Assembly (NCBI GenBank): GCA_031841125.1
Contig: CM063106.1
Span: 38,126,001 to 38,190,000 of the forward strand
DNA from: Acanthococcus lagerstroemiae
Taxonomy: Eukaryota > Arthropoda > Insecta > Hemiptera > Eriococcidae
Reading direction: 5' to 3'
Length of the DNA: 64,000 nt
The position numbers were made by a program, and so were the translations under genes. Below are positions 22,551-33,416 of the stretch, piece by piece. Below the pieces are notes generated by a model. It saw nothing but the letters and a program-made list of their open reading frames with translations. It ran no database searches and was not told where the DNA came from. Within the stretch, counting starts at the first letter, position 1, and every line of letters starts with the position of its first letter.

Positions 22551-24407
22551 TGATGTCATGCAGTTATTGTTACATCGAATAAGTACCATAACATCCACAC
22601 CCGTTATTTTCGTTCCGTTTTATTTTGACATTTATGTTGGTAACGTTACGTAACTCCTAATTCTAGCCCTGCTAAGTCCTGCCTCCGTACTCTCCAACAT
22701 GCTATAGCAAAGCATGGTTGCGGAAGTATTATGTACCAAATATTCTCGCTAGAGATATTCCAGCACTCCATAATGACATCCAAATTAGCTTCCGAATGAC
22801 TTCATGATTACAAGCTGGAAGTCAGTCGAAAGCCGCGTTATCTAAAACGCCAGTTGCCGATAACTGTCGTGATTTGGAAGTCGATAACTGACAGTCGGAA
22901 GCTGACAGACAGTAAATGATAACTTTATTCAAAGAGGACACCTATTTTCTTATCAGCTAGTTTTCCTAATTTCACGTGGATTGTAAGCTAAAAACAGAAT
23001 ATCACTCTTCATTCATCCTACTGAAAATCGAATAAGGTCTTCAAGGAGGTTAGTTTGTATCGAGTTTGCAAGATAAAATATTTTTACGCGCCACGGAGAA
23101 TACATCAGCTACAAAACAGTAAAAGAAAAAAAAAGCATTTCTTCTAACACCCCGGTCTGGGTCTCAACTATAGAGAGAATGCGAGAGAGAGAGAAAACAA
23201 GAATCCATTTTTCAATAAAAACCGATTACAAGTTACGTTTATGATAACAAAATGCGATGCAGAGTATATTCACCTAACCTATGATGAATAATGGGGTCAG
23301 AATACAGGAAGGGCTGAAAGCTCGTTTTGAAAACGACGCTGAACCTTTTTTTGCTTAATTTTTTGAACTTAAATGGAGATGGGTAATGCTCATTCGTTCC
23401 CACCGAATAGAACTCTGGGGAAGAAGAATATTTGGAATTAGGGTAGAAAGTTTCTTTTACGATAACGGTAAAACGCTCTTTTCCCTCAGTTTCAGTATTT
23501 CAATTCGGGCAGCACGGACCGTGAACTTTTAGAATTTCGGATTTTTCGGTTCCATTACGTGAAACACAATATATGGTTCCATGTACCGAACAAACAGACT
23601 CATATGTTTCTTTTCACCAGCATCCGCGATTTTTATCATCTACAAATAACCCAGGATTTGATCCTTAGTATTGTACAAACGATTCGTAAAACTGTTCTTT
23701 CATAGCGGATTTTTGTATAAACATCAACTACGAGAGCAATCATATACAGCACGTATAAATAAGATGATCATTAGGGAAAGAATTTTGACGCATCAACATC
23801 TTTTTCTGCAATCACAGTTGAAATAAGAAAACTACAGAGTCCATTTTCCACGAAAATCATATTTTAGCATGGGTTCAATATAGAATGATTTCTAGCTCAT
23901 TCTCAGTTACTAAACGGCCGCAAGTGCAGCTAGATGCTTTTTGCAATCAGTATTGCTAACCCTTCTAAGATTTTATAGGACTAAAATAGAATTTGAGAAA
24001 ATCTCTTGAATGTCTCCTCTACTACTGAAATTTTGTCAGATCTCTCGAATTCTTAGCGAGTTTACAGCACAGTTTTACTACACATCCTGAATATTTTCAA
24101 TCAAGATTTCTGAATTTTTTAGCGAATCTCCTACAAATTTTTAGACCTTCTAGATTTTCTCAGAACATTTTTATTTTGTGGGAAGATTTCTTAAATCTCC
24201 TGAATTCTTATGAAATTTTATAGCAACAATTTTGAAATTTCCTTAACTTCGGTTGGCAGCACTGTTCACCATTAAGATAATAAAATAAGGCAACTACTCG
24301 CCTACTTCCACATTAGTTCCTTAACAGATTTGAAAATCAGTTTTTTAATTTTCCTGTGGAATATTAGAAATAATGAACAAATGTAATTTTACAAAATGAG
24401 TTGAAAC
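22551..24407. other. Unassigned stretch
   Basis: Includes a short GA-rich patch near 23170-23200 and a stretch at 23990-24240 with repeated ATCTCTTGAAT/TCTTGAATT phrases. No domain-bearing frame or terminal repeats recognised. Confidence 0.4.
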
Positions 24408-24719
24408 CGGGACCGAAATAGAGCGAAAACTTGGGGGGGGGGCTGAATCCCCAGTGCCTATAATCTTCTATATATATAAAAATAAATGTATGTCTCTGTA
24501 TGTCCTTCATATTTCCATAGAAATTTCTACTAACAACACGGCTGCAAACTTTTTACTACCCTGTTCATCCGATCGTCATGAGACTTTGGGAAGTTGTTAT
24601 CAAACTTTGGGAAGTTATTCAGTACACTCCCGCGAAGTTTTCTGGGGATATAATATTGGGAGTGGAGGTATTCTCCCCTGGCACGCTCTTGTTACTGTGA
24701 CGTCATACTACTGAGTATA

Positions 24720-25440
24720 CTTAAGCGAAAACCGTTCCTCAGTGGTTGACATTTCCATGGAAATTTCTATTAACAATACGGCTGCAAACTGCTGGTGTTT
24801 CCTGCTGAGACACGTATTGTAACATTTTATGTGCTTTTGCACTCTAAGAAGAAAAATTTTCATGGAAATTTCTATCAACAACACGACTGCAGACTGTAGC
24901 CGCGCAGAGCGCAGCAAACGTCAAGATCAGTGAGCGCATGGCTTGAAGAAAAATAAATTTCCATGGAAATGTGAACCACTGAACTGAATTGTCACCATGA
25001 AGAGCTAAAAATCATTCGGACTGGCTTCGTATCGGGGGGAATGGTACGGTTTTCGCTCAAGTACACCCATGGCTGGAAGAAAATGAAAAATATCAACCAC
25101 TGAACTAAACTGTCACCATGAACAGCTAAAGAACTGTGAGCTGAACTGAGCTTGAAATGAGAAGAAAAAAGAAGAAGAACTGTAGTCGCGTAGGGCCCAG
25201 CAGAGATAAAAATCAATGAGCACATGGCTGGAGTTACGGTTTTTGCTCAGGTATACCCATGGCTGGAAGAAAAATAAAATTCTATGGAAATGTCAACCAC
25301 TGAATTCGTGTCGGGGGGGCGTTACAGTTTTCGCTCAAGTATACCCATGGCTGGAAGAAAAATAAATTTTCATGGAAATTTCAACAACTGAATTCGTGTC
25401 GGGAAGCGTTTCAGGGGGACCTCACGACTGCCGCTGTTGC
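24720..25440 (+). repeat. Tandem units inside the Helitron
   Basis: Repeating order TTTTCGCTCAAGTATACCCA, TGGCTGGAAGAAAAATAAAT, TTTCCATGGAAATG, AACCACTGAA, roughly every 95-130 bp. The clearest units begin near 24937, 25038, 25233 and 25321. The same units occur at 3.65-3.90 kb. Confidence 0.75.
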
Positions 25441-25537
25441 GCTTATTTTCGCTTATCCATGGAAATGGGGGGAGGGAGAGAGAGAGAGAGAGAGAGAAAA
25501 CACCTCACGACTGTTGCTGTTGTGAAGGCTCATAGAG

Positions 25538-26213
25538 TTGGCTATAAAAGAAATAAGAGAAAAATTTGAAGCAGGTGTAACTATACATGGAGAGCGAGTT
25601 AAGATACTCAGGTTTGCAGATGATATTGTATTATTAACTGAAAGAAGTACCGATTTGGCAAATGTTTTAAGTGGAATGGAGGAGATTTTGAGTTGGAATA
25701 CTGTATAAAAATATTTTTTTAAAATGATGGTATGTAATTGATGTGAACATGATAGCTTCAAATAAAAATTATTCAGGGAAAAATTGCGGAAGCAAGCGAA
25801 TTTTGCTGTATCAGGAGTAGAATAACAAAAGGTGGAAAGTGTAAAAGGGATATTAGTAGTAGAATAGCACAAGCTACGTTAGAATTTTATCAAAAAAGTA
25901 AGATATTCAAATCAAAAACAAATCTGGAAATCAAAAAATTATATTTGAAAACTTATGTTTGGAATTGTAAACTAATAGGGCATAATTTGAGGCACCCAGG
26001 AATAATATCACTCCTGCTAGAAGGAAGGGTGAAAGGAAAGAATCGAATAGGTCGGCTAATATTCCAGCATGTTCAACAGATAATCAAGGATGTCGAATGT
26101 AAGAGTTATTTGGAAATGAAAGAACTTGCACAAGATAAGGTGAAATGGGGAGCTGCATCAAACCGGTCATAAGACTGATAACCTCCTTATCATCATCATC
26201 ATCATCATCATAA
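25538..26213 (+). pseudogene. LINE fragment with RT box and (ATC)n tail
   Basis: The translation starts EIREKFEAGVTIHGERVKIL and runs into RFADDIVLLTERS, the RT catalytic box (about 25610-25640). It continues through ISSRIAQATLEFYQKSKIF, LIGHNLRHPGIIS, GRVKGKNRIGR, QQIIKDVEC and EMKELAQDK, ending before an (ATC)n tail at 26189-26212. Compared with the 12.8 kb copy it lacks the segment between KTYVW and NC-KLIGHN, an internal deletion. It lies within the Helitron interval. Confidence 0.82.
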
Positions 26214-26735
26214 TATCATACTGAACATGTTCTGATTTTCTTTTGAATTTGTAGAAAGATCTCTGGTCATTATTACGTGTAATGTAAGGTGCAAAATGTG
26301 GATTTACGTAGGTGTTTTCTTTTGACTAATGATTTAGAAAAAAAGGTTCTCAAACAGCTTTGAACTTTGTACTTTACCTACTTTGGGCACTCACACACAT
26401 CTACCTTCGTCTTTTTCGTTATCAGTAGGATCACGATTAGGCTCCTCTACACTTTATCCTTCGAAATTGGGGGGTGATGGTATCCAACTCACTTAAACAA
26501 CTCACTTAAGCCCGCGGTCAGCTAGTAACTTTACAAGAATCCAAAATCATAGCCCCCCCCCCTCCAAAAAAAAAGAAAAGAAAAATAAATTTTTCCCCTG
26601 TAATGCTTTCTATGTAAGAAAAAAAAGAAAGCACAACATCACAAACGATAGTAGCGGTACTTACCCGTATAGTTATACATTTTTCATTTAGGAGGGCCCT
26701 CCTAGCCCCTCATTATTTCCGACCCTGGTTAAAAG

Positions 26736-27152
26736 AGAAAATATCTAGTCTAAAAAAAAATAATAATTTTTTATGATTTGAGCTTAAATACTCGTATGGG
26801 AGAAAATCAGATCAGATCAAAGGGAGAAAATCAAGTGATTAAGGGGGAAAACAGGCCACATATTTCAGACTACAGATCTTCTAAAATTTGTCAGATCAGA
26901 TTAATGATGTAAACCCGAGTCTGCCTTTTGGTTGGCTTTGTCCTAAATAATCCTTTCGTCTACCTCAGGAGGTCAGAGATCATCTAAAATTTGCCAGATC
27001 ATTTCGATAATGTGTGCTAAGCCATCAGAACGTCTCTATCCCCAGTAATTTTTTGGTTTGCTTTATGAGACAAATCACATTCCCAAATCCGCCGGATCAA
27101 ACCGACGATCTGCACTGGGTTTCAGTGACGTTGGAGCATAAGGGTTTTTTGG
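26736..27152. other. Unassigned stretch
   Basis: The phrase CTAAAATTTGYCAGATCA occurs twice (about 26880 and 26984), suggesting a short diverged duplication of about 105 bp. Nothing else seen. Confidence 0.4.
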
Positions 27153-27160
27153 GTTAATAC

Positions 27161-27325
27161 CATAGGCGCAAATAAGTGGGCACTGGGGGGCTTAGCCCCT
27201 CCCCCCAAACTTGTAAACAGCCCCCAAACTCTGAAAATTACCAAAGAAATTGATGCGGGGGTGTTGATTTATAATAAGGGTGCTTAAGCCCCCACCCCCA
27301 GTTTTGAACCCTATTTGCGTTTCTG
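27161..27325. mobile_element. Small hAT-type non-autonomous element
   Basis: The ends CATAGGCGCAAATA and TATTTGCGTTTCTG are inverted repeats with three mismatches. They are flanked by GTTAATAC (27153-27160) and GTTAAAAC (27326-27333), 7 of 8 matching. The interior is G/C-run rich and non-coding; 165 bp. Confidence 0.75.
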
Positions 27326-27825
27326 GTTAAAACATTCCTCAAGGTAAAAGAACGACTTTTGAAGAATTGCAGTTCTGAAAAAAGAATGATGTACGACATC
27401 CAGGATTCACTCGACCAGTGCATCAACTCCTGAAAAACTTTATAAAATAACAACCTTCATACTCTTTTTGAAATGTTTGAATAATGAATGGGAAGCAATT
27501 CTGAAAAACATCACTGTTCCTCTGAATCCAAACCAAAGCGAAAAGTGCACAGATGAAGATATTAATCATTTAGTATGTAACTTGACATCGAACTCGCTTC
27601 CCAATGCCTATAACTACTCACATTTGGAATTTTCTCTCCCCCCCCCCCCCAATAACATGTCACTAACAGGAAGGAAATTTTTGAAACTTGCGTAAGTATA
27701 AAAACGAACTGACATTTTAATAACTCGGTTCTTAAGGTTACTACATTAAGACCCCTTGAGGGGGGGGGGGGGGGTAAATTTCAATGACATGAAAAATTCA
27801 TGCGATCCTAGAAATTGCGGTAGGA

Positions 27826-28148
27826 GAATTATCTCTTTGGTGCAGACACGTCAGACAGATTCTAGCACGTAGTAATGGTAGAGAAATCAAGCACAATCCA
27901 CTTACATACATTAAATTTTGCAATGGAGAAATATTCCCGTCCGTGCATTTACAAACTATTGAAAATTTTAATAACTTTTCCTGTAACAACAAGCACGAGT
28001 GAGCGCTCTTTTTCAACATTACGGCGTTCGAAGACATATTTGAGAAGCTCCACAGGAGAAAATTATTATATATCAAGAAGTACAGGTTGCAGTTGATGAA
28101 ATTTTAGATATGCTGATGGCTGAAAAAAAAAAGAACATTTACGTCTAA
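27826..28148 (+). pseudogene. hAT transposase C-terminal dimerisation region, broken
   Basis: The translation gives ELSLWCRH, CNGEIFPSVH, then after a shift IYKLLKILITFPVTTSTSER, SFSTLRRSKTYLRSSTGE, and after another shift VQVAVDEILDMLMAEKKK before TAA at 28146-28148. The TSTSERSFSTLRR-type segment is the signature of the hAT C-terminal dimerisation domain, of the type seen in ZMYM/P52rIPK-like proteins. At least two frameshifts make it non-functional. The DDE core and zinc finger are not visible upstream. It probably belongs to the element whose right end is at 28437. Confidence 0.88.
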
Positions 28149-28417
28149 GATAGTGCTGTACTTATTTGTGTTACATATCATAATAATGAACCTATAAGAT
28201 GTAACCTTTATATTCGTCGCAAATAGCCCAGATGCTGAGCGACAAATAATAAACGTATTAAAAAAATAAAATAAAAAAAGTTAATTTTTTAAACTCAATT
28301 TGTCAATCTGTATCGAGTATTGGAGTAGTTACTCTACCTTCCTAGAATTTCTAACTATTGACAACATTCATCAACGGTTCCAGAAATTCCACAGAAATGA
28401 AAACCCCTCCCAAAACT

Positions 28418-28437
28418 GAGACCTAGCTACGCCACTG
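28418..28437 (-). mobile_element. Right terminal repeat of a hAT element
   Basis: GAGACCTAGCTACGCCACTG reversed reads CAGTGGCGTAGCTAGGTCTC, a common hAT terminus. It lies about 290 bp after the stop of the transposase remnant. I could not find a matching left end or a copy of the following 8-mer CTGGGGTT to the left. Confidence 0.65.
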
Positions 28438-30537
28438 CTGGGGTTTGCTCTTCGATTCGAGCTGATCCTGAGTAATTCTTCCAAAAAATCTTTTTCTCGT
28501 GAAAAACTTTGCGAAACCATTGTATAAAATTAAAAAAATCAAGCATTAATTCAGTTGGTAATATTTTAGCATATTTTCGATTCTTACGATTACTATTTTC
28601 TTAAAGCTGAAAAACCTTCTACAAAAATTTTAAAAGCTCAAACTGAAAACAATCCTAAATCTTACAGTTCTCCAGAAAGCAAAATAAATGAACTAAGAAT
28701 GCAGACAGGTAGACAAATTCTTAGCATAAATGTTACTACTCAAACGTAATATGTAGTTTCATTAATCCTTTCCCACATTCAAGTCACTTTATTTTTTAGA
28801 CCAATGCAATGAACAAAACATCCATTACAAACTCCGAAAATCAAAATAATCGTAACAGCCTTCGTGTACTTACAAAACTTTCTGAATTATTCGTAGAACT
28901 ACTTCTGTCGTACATTACAACAAATTAAGAAATTTACAGGCTGCGAAGACTAAACAATTTTTTGCGAAACTAACGTGTAAAAGCTCGGGTTATAAGCGGC
29001 TGCTATAAACGAAAAACAACTGCGATGCAAAAGTTTACGAGAAAGTTTGTAGATAACTTTTATTGGCGAAGCCAGCATTATAGAAAGTATTATACCTAAA
29101 GCGAAAAAGAACATCGAGTGATCGTTAAACTGGAAAAAGAAATATTGAAACAAAGTAGGAATATTTTCTTGTTCCCGAGAGTTACGAGCTGCTTTGAGAA
29201 TCCTCGGATACGCGAATTAGTCAGCTTCGTGATAAAGTTTGGTGCATTTCTGTTCTCTGGGTCTTTTTCGATGGTACAGTATAGGAAAGAGCCAGACAGT
29301 GGTCTACAGCAAGGACTTGAATGTATTTTAAATCATTAAATATGCGCCGATAAAATGTTGAAATTGAACAAAGTTTAATTCGAAATCACCATTCAGAAAA
29401 GCATCAGGATTCTTTTGGAACCAGTGGTGAACGAAATTTATCCTGGGAGAAAGTGAAATTGACTTAAACTGACTTACATGCGATAGTTACTATTCAGTCC
29501 ATCAACCTTATTTCATTTTTTCAATCAATAATTAACGAATTCTCGACAGTAGCCCACGCATGAATAATATCAAATCGGGGGCCAACTTTTTTCTCACTCT
29601 CATCTACGGAAGAAACGACAAATAAGTAAAACGAACCCACTGAAAATGTTTGAAACATTATTTCCGATTCAGATTTTTAAAACGGATACGTCGATTTCAG
29701 GCTGACAATTGAAATGAGAAAAATCCCTGAACGGTATCATCATGGGAGTACTCGAGTCGAGTAGATACAGTCAAGTGTCGAAATGAAATAACAAGGGGTA
29801 AAATAATAAAAATCGATTAAAAATGTTCATTTCCACGAAAATTACTTCTAAATCCGCGTGAAAATTGATTTTCATCCTATAAAAGGAAAGGTCGGTTTGC
29901 TTTGTTATACGAAACGCGTAGAAAAAACAAATCACACGTAGGCGTCAGGCGTTTTATTCCCGGAATGCAAATGTTTTTTTGACACAGTTTGGATGTTTGG
30001 AGATGGGGAAAAAATCAAGAGAATAGAAAACAGAACTTGACTTCTTGACACCCGCCACTCTGACACATCCATTAGCATTAACTTGGTATAAGGTAATGCT
30101 GAACTTCTTTGTGAATTATTTGTGAACCTTATTCGCTCCAGTATTTTTCTTTTAAAAGAAAGCTTAGTGACAAAGCTGCTTGGTTGCTTTTGTCACGCGA
30201 AAGTCGTAATAGTCTCAGTAATAAGACACTTTACGGAGTCTACAGAACGTAATTTTTTTCAACCAAGAGGGTTGCTCTCAGCCATGTTATAGAAGCAAGA
30301 ATGTGATGGAAGAAACAGAATTACAATTTACAAAGGATCATTTAATCTTTGTAAGCTGAAACTAATATGTTAAAGTGGGCAGAAATCTCCTCTGGATAAA
30401 TTATGTTTCCAGTGGCTGAATTCTTTGGTGTCAAAACATTTCAACTGAGAATGTTTTTCAAATTGAAGAGCGCGCACTAGGATAGAGGTTTTACATCGGA
30501 TTTCCTCTACGAGAATAATAGTGAGAGCGTGTACAAT
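28438..30537. other. Unassigned stretch
   Basis: AT-rich, no terminal repeats or domain-bearing frames recognised. Confidence 0.4.
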
Positions 30538-31124
30538 AAAGGGACCAGTTGATCAAAAGTAAAATGTTACAGGAGAAGCGTTTAAAATTGAAAGTATTTT
30601 TTAATAATTACCGTTCTGTTACTTACCAACATTTCTACCGTGAAGGTCCTTCACACTACCATAGTACGCTCCCCTAATCTCTTGTCCGTTCTTTTCAGAA
30701 AAAATGTCCAATGTTTTCCAAAGAATTTAAATGTTTGATGTTCTCCCTACATTATAAGATTGCAGGTTCCCGTTGAGAAATGCGAGACTCCCCTTCATCA
30801 GGAACGTAGGCAATTCATCCTCACAAGAGTAAATGTATTTGCCTGCTCTCGCATTTAAAAGGGCAAGAAAAAAATGTGTCCAGTATTCGTGGAAAATCGT
30901 TTTCGAACAATTTAATTTTACATAAGAACATGCTATTTCCTTTTTGTACTTTTTTTGAAATTTTTGAAATAATAAATTTTGACTTTCCTCGCTTAAGACC
31001 TCAATATCTCGCTGAATTTTCAAGATAGAGGTCTGGGGTTGATTTTATTCGATTTCGAATGGGTTTTTACATAAATTTATCCAGGAAAGTAAAAATCGAA
31101 AAATTGGTCAACTGGTCCCTTTTC
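30538..31124. mobile_element. Possible inverted-repeat element
   Basis: AAAGGGACCAGTTGATCAA at 30538-30556 pairs with TTGGTCAACTGGTCCCTTT at 31104-31122, with one mismatch. The interval of about 585 bp includes a 98-codon minus-strand frame (30727-31023) with no recognised domain. No target duplication is clear. Confidence 0.6.
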
Positions 31125-32360
31125 GTATGCGCCCCCACATTATGATTAAGAATCCCAAAATACGAAGTCTAAACAAAATTATTCCTACTTCACTTTAGTA
31201 CGACAAGAAGTAATAAACACTCTCCCTACTCGTTTCAATATCCAGTGCTGTTCATCTGATTAAAAAAATGATTTTTGTTTTATTTAGAACATAGGAATGA
31301 CGTCACAAGTCTTTACACTGTTCAATTTTATTTCAAAGAGTAATAACCATAAGCAAAATTTAATTAACTAAGCATAAACGTTGAACATTTTTAGAGGAAG
31401 TAATTTTTGCGTTTTTCGAATGAGGGTTTAAATGTGAAGGAATTAATTTTTTCTTAACACCATTTTTTTAAAAATCTCACTCATTTTCAATATCGAGGGC
31501 AATTAGGACGCAGGTTGGAAATGATAGCGCAAAGTGAAGAAAGTTCGTTATCGCTGATACTGTAGAAGTTAGGTATGGTCCAAAAAAAAGCTTTCTCCGA
31601 GAAACAGTGCTTTCAAGAGCTAAAATTGTTCTATAGGTGTACAAAAACACCTTCCAATATTATTTTAAAATCAAAAAATATTTTTAGAGGTCGTACACCT
31701 TGGGGGATGTTAAACATAGGATTCTCTACAAGAAAATCTGTAGTTTCACAATAAAACATCCAAAACATCAAATTTTGCATAGTAAATGGTTTGGCAAGGA
31801 AAATTTATTTTCTATACAATAACAATGAAGTAACTGCACAGAATTTAAAAAACTAATTTCAACTATAGGAAAAAGGGAGGTTTAATTATTACAAACCACA
31901 GTAACGAAACCGAAGTATAAAAGAATGTTTAAAACGTGTCTCCATCATTTCTAGATATTCGGAATTCATTTTAAACGATATTTTGCCCCCACTGCTCACC
32001 CTCAAGGTTTTACCTAGAATCAGGACCTAGAAATTACAAATACATTCCTCAAATCCTCCTACAATAAGGTTTCCTGAGTTGGTGATTCTATTTTGAATGT
32101 TTTTCTGCCCCCCCCCCTTCCATATAGGTCGCAGAGGGCGAAACACAGACCAGTTAAATTAATAAATTTTGGTGTTAGGTATATCAGATCTAGGTTTTAC
32201 AGAGCTAGAAATTTCGTTTTCGAAATTATACGTAATAAGGTTTCAAAAGTAAAAATAATACTCAACATTTGTGGCAGGGCACGTAATAAAAGGTTCCAAA
32301 AGGTTCCACCTTGTCGATGTGGACTTATGACGTCATGAGTACCGGCATACACTAGATAAA
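31125..32360. other. Unassigned AT-rich stretch
   Basis: Nothing recognised beyond homopolymer runs, including a C-run near 32107-32117. Confidence 0.4.
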
Positions 32361-33204
32361 ATTGAGTGCGTGATTTTAAAAAGGGTCCAATTCGGAAAAT
32401 GGCATTTTGAGAGAAACGTTGTTAATGTTTTCACTTTTATGCCACGCAAAAATGCAAAAATGAAAAGGGATAGAATGGTTTAGTAAAAAAAAAGAGCCTA
32501 AAAGTTCGAAGTCTCTACCATTCAAAATAAAAAAAGTTTGAATATTCAAAACATTCCCTTTTAATACGCACGTGATGAAAAGTGCCCGACTTGTGCCCTT
32601 TTCACAGTCATTTTTTTTTTACTACATTTTTTGAATATTTAAAATGTCCTGTATGGCTGAGAAGTCTCCCTCCGGTCACTGACGCGATGCTCGAAAGGGT
32701 AGTTCCTGTGACCGGGGGTGCGGTGTCATAGGGGCCACTTTGGCATGCGTGCATCGCCATACGTCCCACCACACCAAATGGCTGAGAAGTCACTGTAAAC
32801 ACTAAGTTTCAAATCTCAGAGCATTTAAGAATACCCTGACTCTCTTTACTTCCATTTATGAACGCAGAAAAAATTTCGGCTCAGGCATCCGGCGAAATTT
32901 TCGCGGCGCAAAGGCACCTACACGAAGAACTCATATTTGCTAAATAATAATATTTTATAATAATTTCGAAAACTGTGAACTTCAACGCGTAAATTTGTTG
33001 ATAATATTTGCATGGAAAAATGATAATGGATAATCATAGATCAACATAAGCAGACTGTCCAGATTCAATCGCAAAGTTCTCGGCGAGTATGAAGATAGTG
33101 CTACTTGATTTGCAACATTCGGTAGACGATACTTCACAGATTCATTTTTTGAGATTACTTGAAAAAGGACAGACTTGGGTCCTTTTTAAAATAACGCACT
33201 CAAT
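32361..33204. repeat. Inverted pair flanking ~0.8 kb
   Basis: ATTGAGTGCGTGATTTTAAA, then AAGGGTCCAA (32361-32390), pairs with 33175-33204 at 27 of 30 positions. The interval contains the dispersed repeat copy at 32660-32775. The right arm runs directly into the fold-back at 33202-33416, so the two structures share a border. Confidence 0.6.
32660..32775 (+). repeat. Dispersed repeat copy (GGCATGCGTGCATCGCCATA core)
   Basis: CGATGCTCGAAAGGGTAGTT, then GGGGGTGCGGTGTC, then CCACTTTGGCATGCGTGCAT and CGCCATAC. The same order is seen reversed at 16216-16320, and in part at 8425-8482. Confidence 0.75.
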
Positions 33205-33416
33205 TTCTGACAAAATGAGACCTTGCGGAGCTCTCTAGTTCCAAAACTCGCCGAGATATGGCTGTTCAAAATTAGATATTAAAAAACCTGATTTCGAGAA
33301 AAATGCCATTTAAAAAAGGTTTTTAAAAAAAAATTATAAATTATAAATATAAAGTGGTATATCTCTGAGACAAATAAAGCTAGAGAGCTCCGCGAGATTT
33401 CATTTTGTCAGAAATT
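33202..33416. repeat. Fold-back with ~60-bp arms
   Basis: Arm 33202-33262 (AATTTCTGACAAAATGAGAC, then GCGGAGCTCTCTAG) pairs with 33356-33416 (CTAGAGAGCTCCGCGAGATT, then TCATTTTGTCAGAAATT), with moderate mismatch and a loop of about 93 bp. Confidence 0.75.

Larger units (their letters stand above)
24464..26525 (+). mobile_element. Non-autonomous Helitron
   Basis: It starts TCTTCTATATATATAAAAAT and ends CGGTCAGCTAG, with host A before (24463) and T after (26526). That is the TC...CTAG structure and A/T insertion of Helitrons. The 5' interior (AACACGGCTGCAAAC, CGTCATGAGACTTTGGGAAG) resembles the leader common to insect Helitrons. The 3' hairpin is weak (CCGCGG only), which lowers confidence in the 3' end. 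No Rep/helicase is encoded. It contains the tandem block 24720-25440 and a LINE fragment at 25538-26213. Confidence 0.7.
24408..26727. mobile_element. Small hAT-type element split by a Helitron
   Basis: The left end CGGGACCGAAATA (24408) and the reverse complement of TATTTCCGACCCTG (ending 26727) are inverted repeats with mismatches. Flanking 8-mers GTTGAAAC (24400-24407) and GTTAAAAG (26728-26735) match at 6 of 8 positions. Removing the Helitron (24464-26525) leaves an element of about 258 bp, a normal size for a miniature hAT element. Confidence 0.65.

Noticed and set aside
29424..29450. CAGTGGTGAACGAAATTTAT as a hAT left end
   Set aside because: No matching right end or 8-bp duplication found.
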